Positions 37,058 through 45,490 of a stretch of 64,000 nt of DNA are shown here, piece by piece. The notes beneath the pieces are model-generated. The model saw only the letters and a list, made by a program, of their open reading frames with translations, was not told the DNA's origin and made no database searches. The DNA is taken from the NCBI GenBank assembly GCA_963822255.1, contig CAWGGV010000009.1, forward strand, positions 1,033,958 through 1,097,957, given 5' to 3'. How positions within the stretch are numbered: the stretch's first letter is position 1; each line of letters opens with the position of its first letter. The stretch is from UBA7803 sp963822255. Its GTDB lineage: Bacteria; Pseudomonadota; Gammaproteobacteria; Pseudomonadales; Azotimanducaceae. Both the position numbers and the translations under genes were made by a program.

Positions 37058-37852
37058 TCACCTCCCGACGGCCGAGGCGGCCGCGTTGGACAGCTCGAAG
37101 CAGAAGTCGGAACGCCGGCCGGCCGACCCGCCCGGTCCGTATTCCTGTTCCACGAACGTGACGGTGGCGCCGCGACCGGCAGCGCGCGGCCGACGGAAAA
37201 TCACCGCCGTGCTGGCCCGGGTGCCGTACTCGTCGCCGGCGATGAAGCGCGGCGCTACCCGGCGCTCGAGCTCCAGGGGCCGTCCGCGGCGGGGCAGTGC
37301 GTCGTCGGGCGGCACGCTGCGGTCCGCCAGCAGATCGACGAGCACACCGGCATCCGCGCCGGCGGCGACCGCCCGAGCCAGATCCCGGCACCCGCTCACC
37401 ACTTTCGGCCAGGTGGCGCCGAGCTCGGCGTTGGCCAGGCCGTAAACGCCGGGCGGGAGGTCCTGGGTATGGCCGCGGTTGGACGTGTAGACCAGGGCGC
37501 TGCCGTCCCACAACAGCAGGTTGAAGCCCCGGTAGCCGGCGCCGTGAAGGTGATGGGCGAAGTGGTGGGCGCCGTCGCCGCCGGCCAGGAATGCCTCGGG
37601 CAGCCGGCCCCGGGACAAAGGTGCTTCCGAGGGGGCCTCTTCGGCGAAGTTGGTGACGGTGGCGAATCGGCCGGTCCGGCTGACGCCGAGCCAGGTGCCG
37701 CCGGCCGAGAGGTCACGGCCGGCGAGCACGCCGGGCCGGTCGCCCCAGAAGTGTGCGCTCCTGGCCGGCCGCGCGTAGAATTCGTCCCGGTTGGCGGCCA
37801 CCACCAGCGGGTGGTCCGACTGCGGGTCGTATGCGAACAATACCAGGCACAT
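37058..37852 (-). CDS. NRDE/TANGO2 family protein
   Basis: From ATG 37852 the 264-residue product starts MCLVLFAYDPQSDHPLVVAA NRDEF-type sequence, the family hallmark, followed by AGRDLSAGGTWLGVSRTGRF ATVTNF and YGLANAELGATWPKV. Eukaryotic TANGO2 affects lipid and haem handling; the bacterial role is not settled. The ORF is open to 37912, but the Cys after the first Met is characteristic and favours 37852. It is divergent from lgt. Confidence 0.92.
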   Translation of the reverse strand: MCLVLFAYDPQSDHPLVVAANRDEFYARPARSAHFWGDRPGVLAGRDLSAGGTWLGVSRTGRFATVTNFAEEAPSEAPLSRGRLPEAFLAGGDGAHHFAHHLHGAGYRGFNLLLWDGSALVYTSNRGHTQDLPPGVYGLANAELGATWPKVVSGCRDLARAVAAGADAGVLVDLLADRSVPPDDALPRRGRPLELERRVAPRFIAGDEYGTRASTAVIFRRPRAAGRGATVTFVEQEYGPGGSAGRRSDFCFELSNAAASAVGR

Positions 37853-37928
37853 CGGTCGAACGTGGGTTCCTGCGGCTCGAGTCCTGCGGACGTCGCAGTC
37901 TACCAAGGTCACACGGAGGTTTCTGCCG

Positions 37929-38798
37929 GTGGAGCATCCCCACTATCCGCACATCGATCCCATCATCTTTTCGTTGGGGCCGGTGTCGGTGCGCTGGTAC
38001 GGGCTCGCCTACCTGGTGGCGTTCGCGCTGTGCTGGTGGCTCGGCAACCGCCGCGCCGGGCGCCCGGGCAGCGGCTGGAGCCGGGAGGAGGTCGCCGACG
38101 TCGTGTTCTACGGCGCCGTCGGGGCCGTGCTCGGCGGGCGCATCGGCTACACGCTGTTCTACGGCATGGACAAGTTCCTGCACGACCCCCTGTTCGTCTT
38201 CCGGGTCTGGGAAGGCGGCATGTCGTTCCACGGCGGCTTGCTCGGCGCCGTCGTCGGCGTCTGGTGGTTCGGCCGCCGGACCGGCCGGACGTTTCTCGAG
38301 GTGGCCGACTTCGCGGCGCCGCTGGTGGCGCCCGGCCTCGGGCTCGGCCGGCTCGGCAACTTCGCCAACACCGAGTTGCCGGGCCGGGTAACGGACTCGA
38401 TATTCGGCCTGGTCTATCCCTGCTCTGCCGAGTCTATCCGGCAGATCCACCCTTTGTGCGTGGGCGAGTGGGAGTCGTTCGCACGACATCCGTCCCCCCT
38501 TTATCAGGCCCTTTCAGAGGGCATCGTGCTGTTCGCGCTGGTGTGGTGGTTCTCGTCGAAACCCCGGCCGTTGGGGGCGGTGTCCGGCGTGTTCCTCGTC
38601 GGCTACGGGACCTTGCGCTTCACCACGGAGTTTTTCCGCATGCCGGATCCTCAGCTCGGCTTCGTCGCCATGCACTGGCTGACCATGGGCCAGCTTCTGT
38701 CGCTGCCCATGATCTTCGCTGGTATTCTGCTGGTGCTGTTCGGCCGGTATCTGACGCCGGGCCGCAGCGCCCAGCAAACTCAGGGCAGACGCGCGTGA
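37929..38798 (+). CDS. lgt: Prolipoprotein diacylglyceryl transferase
   Basis: Lgt transfers diacylglycerol to the lipobox Cys of prolipoproteins in the inner membrane. From GTG 37929, with GGAGG 10 bases before, the 289-residue product has the N-terminal HIDPIIFSLGPVSVRWYGLA, GGRIGYTLFYG, VWEGGMSFHGGLLGAVVG and the Lgt signature GRLGNFANTELPGRVTD. Seven hydrophobic segments can be drawn. Its stop overlaps the thyA start (GTGA). Confidence 0.97.
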   Translation: MEHPHYPHIDPIIFSLGPVSVRWYGLAYLVAFALCWWLGNRRAGRPGSGWSREEVADVVFYGAVGAVLGGRIGYTLFYGMDKFLHDPLFVFRVWEGGMSFHGGLLGAVVGVWWFGRRTGRTFLEVADFAAPLVAPGLGLGRLGNFANTELPGRVTDSIFGLVYPCSAESIRQIHPLCVGEWESFARHPSPLYQALSEGIVLFALVWWFSSKPRPLGAVSGVFLVGYGTLRFTTEFFRMPDPQLGFVAMHWLTMGQLLSLPMIFAGILLVLFGRYLTPGRSAQQTQGRRA

Positions 38799-39589
38799 AG
38801 CAATATCTCGATCTCATGCGGCGGGTGCGGCACGAGGGCGTCTATAAGGGCGACCGCACCGGCACCGGCACCTACAGCATCTTCGGCCACCAGATGCGCT
38901 TCGACCTGAGCCAGGGCTTTCCGCTGGTGACCACGAAGAAGATGTTCGTGAAGGGCATCGTCCACGAGCTGCTGTGGTTTCTGCAGGGCAGCACCAACAT
39001 CGGCTACCTCACTGAGCATGGCGTGCACATCTGGGACGAGTGGGCCGACGAGCATGGGGAGCTGGGGCCCGTCTACGGTTCCCAGTGGCGTTCCTGGCCG
39101 GCGCCCGACGGCGGCACCATCGACCAGATCAGCCGGCTGGTGGACGCGATCCGCAACGATCCGGACTCCCGGCGGCTCATCGTCAGCGCCTGGAACGTGG
39201 CGGAGGTGGACCGGATGGCGTTGCCGCCGTGCCACACCCTGTTTCAGTTCTACGTGGCGCAAGGGCGCCTCTCGTGCCAGCTCTACCAGCGCAGCGCCGA
39301 CGTCTTCCTCGGGGTACCGTTCAACATCGCGTCCTATGCGCTGCTTACCATGATGGTGGCTCAGGTATGCGGGTTGGGTCTGGGCGAATTCGTGCATACC
39401 TTCGGCGACGCCCACCTCTACGCCAACCACCTGGAGCAGGCGGACCGGCAGCTCACGCGGGAGCCGAAGCCGCTGCCGCGCATGCACCTGAACCCGGACA
39501 TCGACGACATCTTCGGCTTCCGCTACCAGGACTTCACCCTCACGGGTTATCAGTGCCACGCCGGCATCAAGGCGCCCATCGCGGTGTGA
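38795..39589 (+). CDS. thyA: Thymidylate synthase
   Basis: ThyA makes dTMP from dUMP with methylene-tetrahydrofolate. The 264-residue product is the length of the Escherichia coli enzyme and has the catalytic-Cys motif LPPCHTLFQFYV, GDRTGTGTYSIFGHQMRFDL, YQRSADVFLGVPFNIASYAL and HLYANHLEQ. It starts at GTG 38795, overlapping lgt, and is followed 19 bases later by folA, the enzyme that recycles its folate product. Confidence 0.98.
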   Translation: MKQYLDLMRRVRHEGVYKGDRTGTGTYSIFGHQMRFDLSQGFPLVTTKKMFVKGIVHELLWFLQGSTNIGYLTEHGVHIWDEWADEHGELGPVYGSQWRSWPAPDGGTIDQISRLVDAIRNDPDSRRLIVSAWNVAEVDRMALPPCHTLFQFYVAQGRLSCQLYQRSADVFLGVPFNIASYALLTMMVAQVCGLGLGEFVHTFGDAHLYANHLEQADRQLTREPKPLPRMHLNPDIDDIFGFRYQDFTLTGYQCHAGIKAPIAV

Positions 39590-39608
39590 GCGGGGCTGGG
39601 AGCTGGCG

Positions 39609-40115
39609 GTGAAGATTTCTCTCATCTGGGCCATGGACAGGAACCGGGTCATCGGCCGCAGCAACGACCTGCCCTGGCACCTGGCGCGGGACATGAAGCA
39701 CTTCATGACCACCACCCGGGGACATCCGGTGATCGTCGGCCGGCGCACGTTCGAATCCATGGACCGCCGGCCGCTGCCGGGACGCCCCACCATCGTCGTC
39801 ACCAGCGATCGCCAGTACCAGGCGCCGGGGGCGGTCGTGGTGGGGGATCTGGACGCAGCGCTGGCGGAGGCCGCGGCCCGCTGCGGCGAGATGGCGGTCG
39901 ACGAGGCATTCATCATCGGCGGCGCCCGGCTCTACCGGCTCGGCCTCGAGGTGGCCGACCGCCTGTACGTGACCGAGGTGGACGCCCAGGTGGAGGGCGA
40001 CACGTTCTTCCCCGAGTTGGACTGGGCCGGCTGGCAGCCGGTGAGCGCGGAGTCGTTCTCCGCCGACGACCGCAACGATTACCCGTTCACGATATCCGTC
40101 TTCGAGCGGGCGTAG
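39609..40115 (+). CDS. folA: Dihydrofolate reductase
   Basis: FolA reduces dihydrofolate with NADPH. The 168-residue product shows IWAMDRNRVIGRSNDLPWHL (N-terminal, with the active-site Trp), HFMTTTRGHPVIVGRRTFES, LPGRPTIVVTSD, the central EAFIIGGARLY and LYVTEVDAQVEGDTFFPELD. Asp in DLPWHL is the proton-donor position. The start is GTG at 39609. Its 3' end overlaps the next gene, which runs in the opposite direction. Confidence 0.97.
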   Translation: MKISLIWAMDRNRVIGRSNDLPWHLARDMKHFMTTTRGHPVIVGRRTFESMDRRPLPGRPTIVVTSDRQYQAPGAVVVGDLDAALAEAAARCGEMAVDEAFIIGGARLYRLGLEVADRLYVTEVDAQVEGDTFFPELDWAGWQPVSAESFSADDRNDYPFTISVFERA

Positions 40116-40543
40116 TCGATCCATTCGCCGTTGCACGGCAGGCTGCGCCAGGAGCCGGTGGGTATCTTCACGTCGTCCGCGCCGACGATCGCTTCGACCA
40201 CGGGCCCGGCGGTGTCCACCAGCAGCAGCAGCGGAAGCAGCGGCGCCAGCTGACGCACGTGCTGCACCTCGGCGCCGGCACGCCGGACGTCGCAGCTCCC
40301 CCGGGTCAGGTCGCGTACCAGGGTGTCCGCGTGGGCCGGGTCCAGCACTGCCACCCGCATGGCCCGGGCCGCGCCGCGCCAGTCCAGCATCTCCAGCAGA
40401 TAGCTCCGGCCGCAGCGGCGGCAACGCATCAGCGCTTCCGTCGGGCCGAGGTGCTCGTCGAGCACCAGGACCACCTGAAACGGCCACTGGCCGGGACGGA
40501 CGTGCTCGCAGAGACCGCTGTCGGTGATGGCGTTGTTCGTCAT
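40079..40543 (-). CDS. Small CxxC-containing protein of unknown function
   Basis: The 154-residue product is convergent with folA and overlaps its last 37 bases. Visible features are a CxxC pair (RCRRCGRSYLLEMLDWRG, residues 41-44 region), two further Cys, and a hydrophobic stretch LAPLLPLLLLVDTAGP. The CxxC suggests a zinc ribbon-like knuckle, but the second pair is not clear. I do not recognise a named family. The amino-acid pattern (GPTEALMRCRRCG) looks like a real protein and not a shadow. Confidence 0.65.
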   Translation of the reverse strand: MTNNAITDSGLCEHVRPGQWPFQVVLVLDEHLGPTEALMRCRRCGRSYLLEMLDWRGAARAMRVAVLDPAHADTLVRDLTRGSCDVRRAGAEVQHVRQLAPLLPLLLLVDTAGPVVEAIVGADDVKIPTGSWRSLPCNGEWIDYARSKTDIVNG

Positions 40544-40682
40544 GGAGGTTGCAGAGCCTTGCGCGGTTCCCTAGCTTACGTCGCGCTCCCCGGCCGCACC
40601 ACGGCGGGGGGACGACACCACGCCAGCAGCCGGGGAATTCGATGACACCAGGCAACCATTGCGCCAGCCGGGCGAGCGGCCG

Positions 40683-41744
40683 ATGAGCCGCGGAGAAACC
40701 GTCGCCGGCGGCCCGGGCGAGCCCGTGCGGGTCGCAATCTGCGTGAACCCCATGTCCGGACGGGACGTGCGCCGGCTGGCCGCTCGCGCCGGCAACATGA
40801 CCCACGAGGCCAAACGCGACATGGTGGCGCGGATCGCCGCCGGCGCCGCCGCCTGGGGCGCCACCGATCTGTACGTCACCCGGGAGCCGTACCGGATCGC
40901 GGCCGCGGCCCTGGAGAACATGGACCTGGCGGCCCGCGTGCACGTGCTGGAGCCGCCCATCCGCAACACCGCGGAAGACACCGAGGCGGCGGTGCAGGCG
41001 TTTCTGCGGGCCGGCTGCGCCACCATCGTCTCGCTCGGCGGTGACGGCACCAATCGCGCACTGGTGCGAGCCCTCGGCAGCAACGCCGGGGGAGTCCACC
41101 TGGTGCCCCTGTCCACCGGCACGAACAACGTCTTTCCGGTCATGGTGGAGCCTACCATCGCCGGAATGGCGGCCGCCCTCTCGGCTGCGGGGCGGCTGGC
41201 CGCAGCGCCGGTGAAGCGCCGGGCCAAGGTCATCCACGTGAGCGGCACCGGGCGTTACGGGCTGCCGGTCAGCGACGTTGGCCTCATCGACGCGGTGCTG
41301 CTGCGCCGCGATCACGTGGGCAACCTGCTGCCCTTCGACGCCGACCGTATCGACCGGATACTGCTGACCCGGGCCGAGCCCGCCGCCATCGGCATGTCGC
41401 CCATCGGCGGCATGCTACATCCGGTGAGCGCGGCCGCCGACGAGGGGCTGCTGGTGCGTATGGGCCCGGGCCGGCGGTTCCGCGCGCCGCTCTCGCCGGG
41501 GCTGTTCCGTGAGGTGAGCGTGGCGGAGGCCCGGCCGGTGGCGCTGGGCGAGGCGGTGGCGTTCCCGGGAGAAGGCGTGCTGGCGCTGGACGGCGACCGC
41601 GACCACAAGATCCCCGAAGGTGTGACCCTCACCGCCACCCTGCGCCGGGACGGGCCCTGGGTGGTGGACGTGGAAGCCGCCATGCGCTGGGCGGTAGCCC
41701 ACGGTATTATGGCGCCCCCGTCGGCAGGCGAAGTTGTTCCATGA
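40683..41744 (+). CDS. ATP-NAD kinase-like (AcoX-type) protein
   Basis: The 353-residue product belongs to the NAD kinase/diacylglycerol kinase-like fold. It shows an N-terminal VRVAICVNPMSGRDVRRLAA, the nucleotide-binding SLGGDGTNRALVRALG (GGDGT motif) and LSTGTNNVFPVMVEPTIAGM. This matches AcoX-like proteins, whose reaction is not well established. A longer frame begins at 40659, but ATG 40683 is preferred. The end overlaps the fabV start by four bases, so the two are probably cotranslated. Confidence 0.87.
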   Translation: MSRGETVAGGPGEPVRVAICVNPMSGRDVRRLAARAGNMTHEAKRDMVARIAAGAAAWGATDLYVTREPYRIAAAALENMDLAARVHVLEPPIRNTAEDTEAAVQAFLRAGCATIVSLGGDGTNRALVRALGSNAGGVHLVPLSTGTNNVFPVMVEPTIAGMAAALSAAGRLAAAPVKRRAKVIHVSGTGRYGLPVSDVGLIDAVLLRRDHVGNLLPFDADRIDRILLTRAEPAAIGMSPIGGMLHPVSAAADEGLLVRMGPGRRFRAPLSPGLFREVSVAEARPVALGEAVAFPGEGVLALDGDRDHKIPEGVTLTATLRRDGPWVVDVEAAMRWAVAHGIMAPPSAGEVVP

Positions 41745-42925
41745 TCGTGAAGCCCAGAATCCGTGGATTCATCTGCACCACCGCGCATCCGGCAGGGTGT
41801 GCCGCGCATGTGCGCGAGCAGATCCAATTCGTGCGCGGCCGGCCGGTGGACGCTGCCATCCGCAACGTGCTGGTCATCGGCGCCTCCGGTGGCTACGGCC
41901 TGGCCTCCAGAACCGTCGCCGCGTTCGGCTGTGGCGCCGCTACCCTCGGCGTCTCGTTCGAGAAGCCGCCGGCGGAGCACAAGACCGCCACCGCCGGCTG
42001 GTACAACAACATTGCCTTCGAGGAGGCGGCGGCGGAGCTGGGCGTGTACGCCAGGAGCCTGGATGGCGACGCTTTCTCTGACGAGATGAAAGCGAAGGTC
42101 ATGGACGTCATTCGGCAGGACATGGGCCAGGTCGACCTGGTGATCTACAGCCTGGCATCGCCGGTGCGCAAGCATCCGCGCAGCGGCGAGTTGTTCCGCT
42201 CCGCCATCAAGCCGCTCGGGGAGTCGGTACACATAAAGACGCTGAACGTGGACCGCGGCGAGGTGCACGACATCGATCTGGAGCCCGCCACCGACGAAGA
42301 GGCCCGCGCCACGGTGTCGGTGATGGGCGGTGAAGACTGGGAGATGTGGATCGACGCCCTGCGGGAGGCCGACCTGCTGGCCGACGGCTTCCGCACGCTG
42401 GCCTTCACCTACATCGGCAGCGAGCTCACCTGGCCCATCTACTGGAAAGCCACCCTGGGCAAGGCCAAGGAGGATCTCGACCGGGCCGCCCGGGCGCTCA
42501 GGCAACGGCTGGCCGCCGTGCACGGCGACGCCCGGGTTGCCACCCTGAAGGCCATCGTCAGCCAGGCCAGCGCCGCCATTCCGGTGGTGCCGCTGTATGC
42601 CTCGCTGCTGTTCCGGGTGATGAAGGAACAGGGCACACACGAGGACACCATCGCCCATATCCATCGTCTGTTCGCCACCCAGCTTGCTGCGGGTGCCGCC
42701 ATGAACCTGGACGAGGAAGGCCGCATCCGGCTGGACGATCTCGAGCTGGCGCCCCCGGTGCAGGACGAGGTCAAACGCCGCTGGCCGCTGGTCACGACGG
42801 AGAATCTGGCGGACCTGACGGACCTTGCAGGCTTTCGCCGGGATTTCCTCGCGATCTTCGGATTCGGTATCGACGGCGTCGATTACGCCGCCGACCAGGA
42901 CCCGACCCTGGGGCGCGCGGTTTAG
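41741..42925 (+). CDS. fabV: FabV-type enoyl-ACP reductase
   Basis: FabV reduces trans-2-enoyl-ACP/CoA, the last step of each fatty-acid elongation cycle, and is triclosan-resistant. The 394-residue product has the FabV start MIVKPRIRGFICTTAHPAGC, the NADH-binding VLVIGASGGYGLASR, GWYNNIAFEEAA, and the catalytic Y-x8-K at Tyr234/Lys243 (YWKATLGKAK). The larger spacing separates it from FabI (Y-x6-K). Length is standard. It overlaps the NAD-kinase-like gene upstream. Confidence 0.96.
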   Translation: MIVKPRIRGFICTTAHPAGCAAHVREQIQFVRGRPVDAAIRNVLVIGASGGYGLASRTVAAFGCGAATLGVSFEKPPAEHKTATAGWYNNIAFEEAAAELGVYARSLDGDAFSDEMKAKVMDVIRQDMGQVDLVIYSLASPVRKHPRSGELFRSAIKPLGESVHIKTLNVDRGEVHDIDLEPATDEEARATVSVMGGEDWEMWIDALREADLLADGFRTLAFTYIGSELTWPIYWKATLGKAKEDLDRAARALRQRLAAVHGDARVATLKAIVSQASAAIPVVPLYASLLFRVMKEQGTHEDTIAHIHRLFATQLAAGAAMNLDEEGRIRLDDLELAPPVQDEVKRRWPLVTTENLADLTDLAGFRRDFLAIFGFGIDGVDYAADQDPTLGRAV

Positions 42926-43006
42926 CCGCGCCCGGCGGCGCCAACCGCTCACACACGGCGGGGGCGCAGACGGTGGCGGTTCAGCCGCCGGCGGGCGCAC
43001 CCTGGC

Positions 43007-44266
43007 GTGGTGCGCCTGCGTCACTTTCATCAGCGTACCCGACCGTTCCGCCGTGGCGGCCTGTGGCTGCTGGCGCTGGCGGGCGTGCTGCTGGCCGCGC
43101 CGCCCGCCGACGCCGCACGGACGCCGGCGCAACTCGCCGCGGGCATCGGCTTCTGCGCCCTCTGGCCCTGGGTCGCCGACCGCTGGCGGCAGCTCGGGCC
43201 GCGCGGCGATGCCCTGGGCTTCGAGATGGGGTCGTTCGTCGCCGAGTGCGCGCTGGCGGCGCTGGTGCTCGGCTGGATGAGTCTGCCGCCCTTCCCGGCC
43301 TTCGCCGGAACCGTGTGTCTGCTGGGAGGCGCCACCGCGCTCTCCGGCTGGCGGCTGCTGTTGCCCGCCGCGGCGGCCGTGGTCGTCGGGGGCGCAGCCG
43401 GAGCCTCGCTGTCCCCCCGGCTCACCGCCGCCTCAACCGCCGGCGCCGACCTGGTGGCGGGGCTGCTGATGCTCACGTACGTGCTCGCGCTCGGCGAGAT
43501 CAGCTTCCGTCAGGCCCAGCGGCTCGCCGTCCAGCGCCAGGGCCTCGCGGAGAAGTCCGCGGCTCTCGGGCGCATCAACGACCGGTTGCAGCGTTACCTG
43601 CCGCCGAGCCTCAGGGACCGGGTGAAGCGGGCCCCGGAGCAACCCTGTCGCTGGGAGCGCCGTTGGCTCACCGTGGTGTTCGTCGATCTGGTGGGCTTCA
43701 CCGCGCTCTCCGAGCGGCTCGAGGCCGAGCGGCTGGCCGCCATGCTCGACGACTACCTGGCCGCTTTGATCCCCGCTGCAGAACGCCGGGGCGGCGAGGT
43801 GTCGAAGCTGCTGGGCGACGGCATGCTGGTGGTGTTCGGGCTGTCGGCCGACGACGACAGACGCCGTGCCGTGGACTCCGCGCTGGCATTCTGCATGGAG
43901 CTCCCGGCGCGGCTCGCAGCGCTGGCGGGGGTCTGGCGCGCTCGCGGCGAGCCGGTCTCCTTGCGTATGCGCGCCGGCATCGCCAGCGGGTTCTGCACGC
44001 TGGGAGACCGCGGCGGCGCGGGACGTCTCGACTTCACCCTCATCGGCCCGGCGGTGAACCTGGCGAGTCGCCTGCAGGTCCACGCCGCCATCGACGGCGT
44101 GCTGATGGACGAGGCGAGCGCCGCACTGGCAGAAACGAATCATCGGCTGGAAGGTCCGCGGAGCCTGGACGTCAAAGGGCTTGGCCCTACCCTCGCCTAT
44201 GCTCCGTTTGATCCCACCGCGCCTTCTGCTATGGTGCCCGCGCCCGCGCGCAGCAGCGCGCACTGA
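43007..44266 (+). CDS. Membrane class III adenylate cyclase
   Basis: The 419-residue protein has an N-terminal membrane part with about five hydrophobic segments (residues 18-165), a coiled linker (LAEKSAALGRINDRLQRYLP) and a C-terminal class III cyclase domain. Metal-binding Asp227 (VVFVDLVGF) and Asp271 (LLGDG) are present, as are Lys267 and Asp343, which suit adenine, and the transition-state Asn352/Arg356 (PAVNLASRL). It is therefore likely to make cAMP. The precise start is uncertain. It lies between fabV and hemE on the same strand. Confidence 0.92.
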   Translation: MVRLRHFHQRTRPFRRGGLWLLALAGVLLAAPPADAARTPAQLAAGIGFCALWPWVADRWRQLGPRGDALGFEMGSFVAECALAALVLGWMSLPPFPAFAGTVCLLGGATALSGWRLLLPAAAAVVVGGAAGASLSPRLTAASTAGADLVAGLLMLTYVLALGEISFRQAQRLAVQRQGLAEKSAALGRINDRLQRYLPPSLRDRVKRAPEQPCRWERRWLTVVFVDLVGFTALSERLEAERLAAMLDDYLAALIPAAERRGGEVSKLLGDGMLVVFGLSADDDRRRAVDSALAFCMELPARLAALAGVWRARGEPVSLRMRAGIASGFCTLGDRGGAGRLDFTLIGPAVNLASRLQVHAAIDGVLMDEASAALAETNHRLEGPRSLDVKGLGPTLAYAPFDPTAPSAMVPAPARSSAH

Positions 44267-44293
44267 CCCGCACGGACATCCGCAGACACCCCG

Positions 44294-45322
44294 ATGGACA
44301 AGGTCTTTCTACGCGCCTGCCGCGGCGAGCCGACACCGTACACGCCGATCTGGCTGAACCGACAGGCGGGGCGGTACATGCCGGAGTACCACCGCTTGAA
44401 GGGCGACACCCCCAGTCTCCAATTCTTCAAGAATCCAGAGATGGCCGCCCAGGCTACGCTGGACGCTCAACGGATCCTCGGGGTGGACGCGGCCATCATG
44501 TTCGCGGACCTGTTGCCGGTGCTCGAGCCGATGGGGCTGGACCTCGACTACCAGCCCGGAGTCGGACCGGTGTTCGAAAACCCCGTGCGCACGGCCGGTG
44601 CGGTCGAACGGCTGCGGGTCGCCCCAGCGGCGGAGGCGACGCCCTACATCGCCGACACCGTGCGCAACATCCTGTCGGGGCTGCCCCGGGAGGTGGCTCT
44701 CATCGGCTTCGCCGGCGCGCCGTTCACCCTGGCGAGTTACGCCGTGGAGGGCCGCGGGTCCCGCAACTACATCCACGTCAAGAAGCTCATGTACCAGGCG
44801 GAGCCGGTATGGACACAGCTCATGGACAAGCTGGTCAGCCAGGTCACCAGCTATGTCGGCCTGCAGATCGATGCCGGCGTCGAGGCGGTGCAGCTTTTCG
44901 ACACCTGGGTCGGCTGCCTGTCGACGCGAGACTTCCGGCGCTACGTGCTGCCGCATCTGACGCGGCTGCTGGACAACGTGAGAGGCCGGGTGCCGATCAT
45001 CTACTTCGGCACCGGCAACCATCACCTGCTCGCAGACACCTGCCGGGCACGGCCCGACGTGCTGGCCCTCGACTGGCGCGCGCCCCTCGGCGCCACCTGG
45101 CGTTCCCTTGGCGTTACGGCGGTGCAAGGCAACCTGGATCCCATCGTGCTCTGCGCTGACAGGGAAACCGTGGCGCGTGAGGCCCGGGCGGTGCTCGAGG
45201 AAGCGGCCGGCCGGCCCGGCCACGTCTTCAACCTCGGTCACGGCATCGTGCCGGAGACGCCGGTGGACAACGTTCGGTTCCTGGTGGACTTCGTGCACGA
45301 GCACTCCGCCCGTGATCGCTGA
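44294..45322 (+). CDS. hemE: Uroporphyrinogen decarboxylase
   Basis: HemE converts uroporphyrinogen III to coproporphyrinogen III in haem synthesis. The 342-residue product starts with the family signature TPIWLNRQAGRYMPEY, has IMFADLLPVLEPMGLDLDY with the catalytic Asp, VALIGFAGAPFTLASYAVEG and FNLGHGIVPETPVDNVRFLV near the end. It is complete and the last full gene of the GC-rich part. Its stop lies inside the next reading frame. Confidence 0.98.
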   Translation: MDKVFLRACRGEPTPYTPIWLNRQAGRYMPEYHRLKGDTPSLQFFKNPEMAAQATLDAQRILGVDAAIMFADLLPVLEPMGLDLDYQPGVGPVFENPVRTAGAVERLRVAPAAEATPYIADTVRNILSGLPREVALIGFAGAPFTLASYAVEGRGSRNYIHVKKLMYQAEPVWTQLMDKLVSQVTSYVGLQIDAGVEAVQLFDTWVGCLSTRDFRRYVLPHLTRLLDNVRGRVPIIYFGTGNHHLLADTCRARPDVLALDWRAPLGATWRSLGVTAVQGNLDPIVLCADRETVAREARAVLEEAAGRPGHVFNLGHGIVPETPVDNVRFLVDFVHEHSARDR

Positions 45323-45465
45323 TCGCAGCGGGCGGCTGTCGCGATCCTGCCTGCTGGCGTCGTTCTGGCTGCCCCTCGTGGTCTGCACGTATCTGGCGCT
45401 GTCGCCGAGCCCGCCGGAGAGCGTGTTCCGAGTCAGTGACATCCTGCTCCACGGCTTCGCCTTGA
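45312..45465 (+). CDS. VanZ-like membrane protein, 5' fragment cut at the junction
   Basis: From GTG 45312, overlapping hemE, the frame reads CLLASFWLPLVVCTYLALSP and then PPESVFRVSDILLHGFA, typical of the first helix and following HGFA/HFLA motif of VanZ-like proteins. The match stops at about 45,462; the rest of the frame to 45551 has no family sequence and switches to low-GC codons. The rest of the gene is missing. The cut coincides with the change in base composition. Confidence 0.75.
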
Positions 45466-45490
45466 AGGATGCCATCGTCTTCAACTGGAC
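45455..45490. other. Composition break joining two unrelated genomes
   Basis: Left of here codons end almost always in G/C; right of here the sequence is markedly richer in A/T and uses Bacteroidota promoter and secretion signals. Both the VanZ-like gene on the left and the T9SS protein on the right are truncated within this stretch. No integrase, transposase, tRNA or repeat is seen at the break. Confidence 0.85.

Noticed and set aside
36986..38750. N-terminal two thirds of an 867-residue plus-strand ORF that ends as ThyA
   Set aside because: Only the last 264 residues are ThyA. The rest is antisense to the TANGO2 gene or out of frame over lgt, and thyA has its own GTG overlapping the lgt stop.
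42346..44211. Plus-strand ORF of 621 residues rich in Arg, Ala and Gly
   Set aside because: It is the alternate frame of fabV and the adenylate cyclase, which both have full family motifs in their own frames.
45455..45490. Genomic island inserted by an integrase or transposon
   Set aside because: No integrase, transposase, tRNA, terminal inverted repeat or target duplication can be seen near the break, and both flanking genes are cut.
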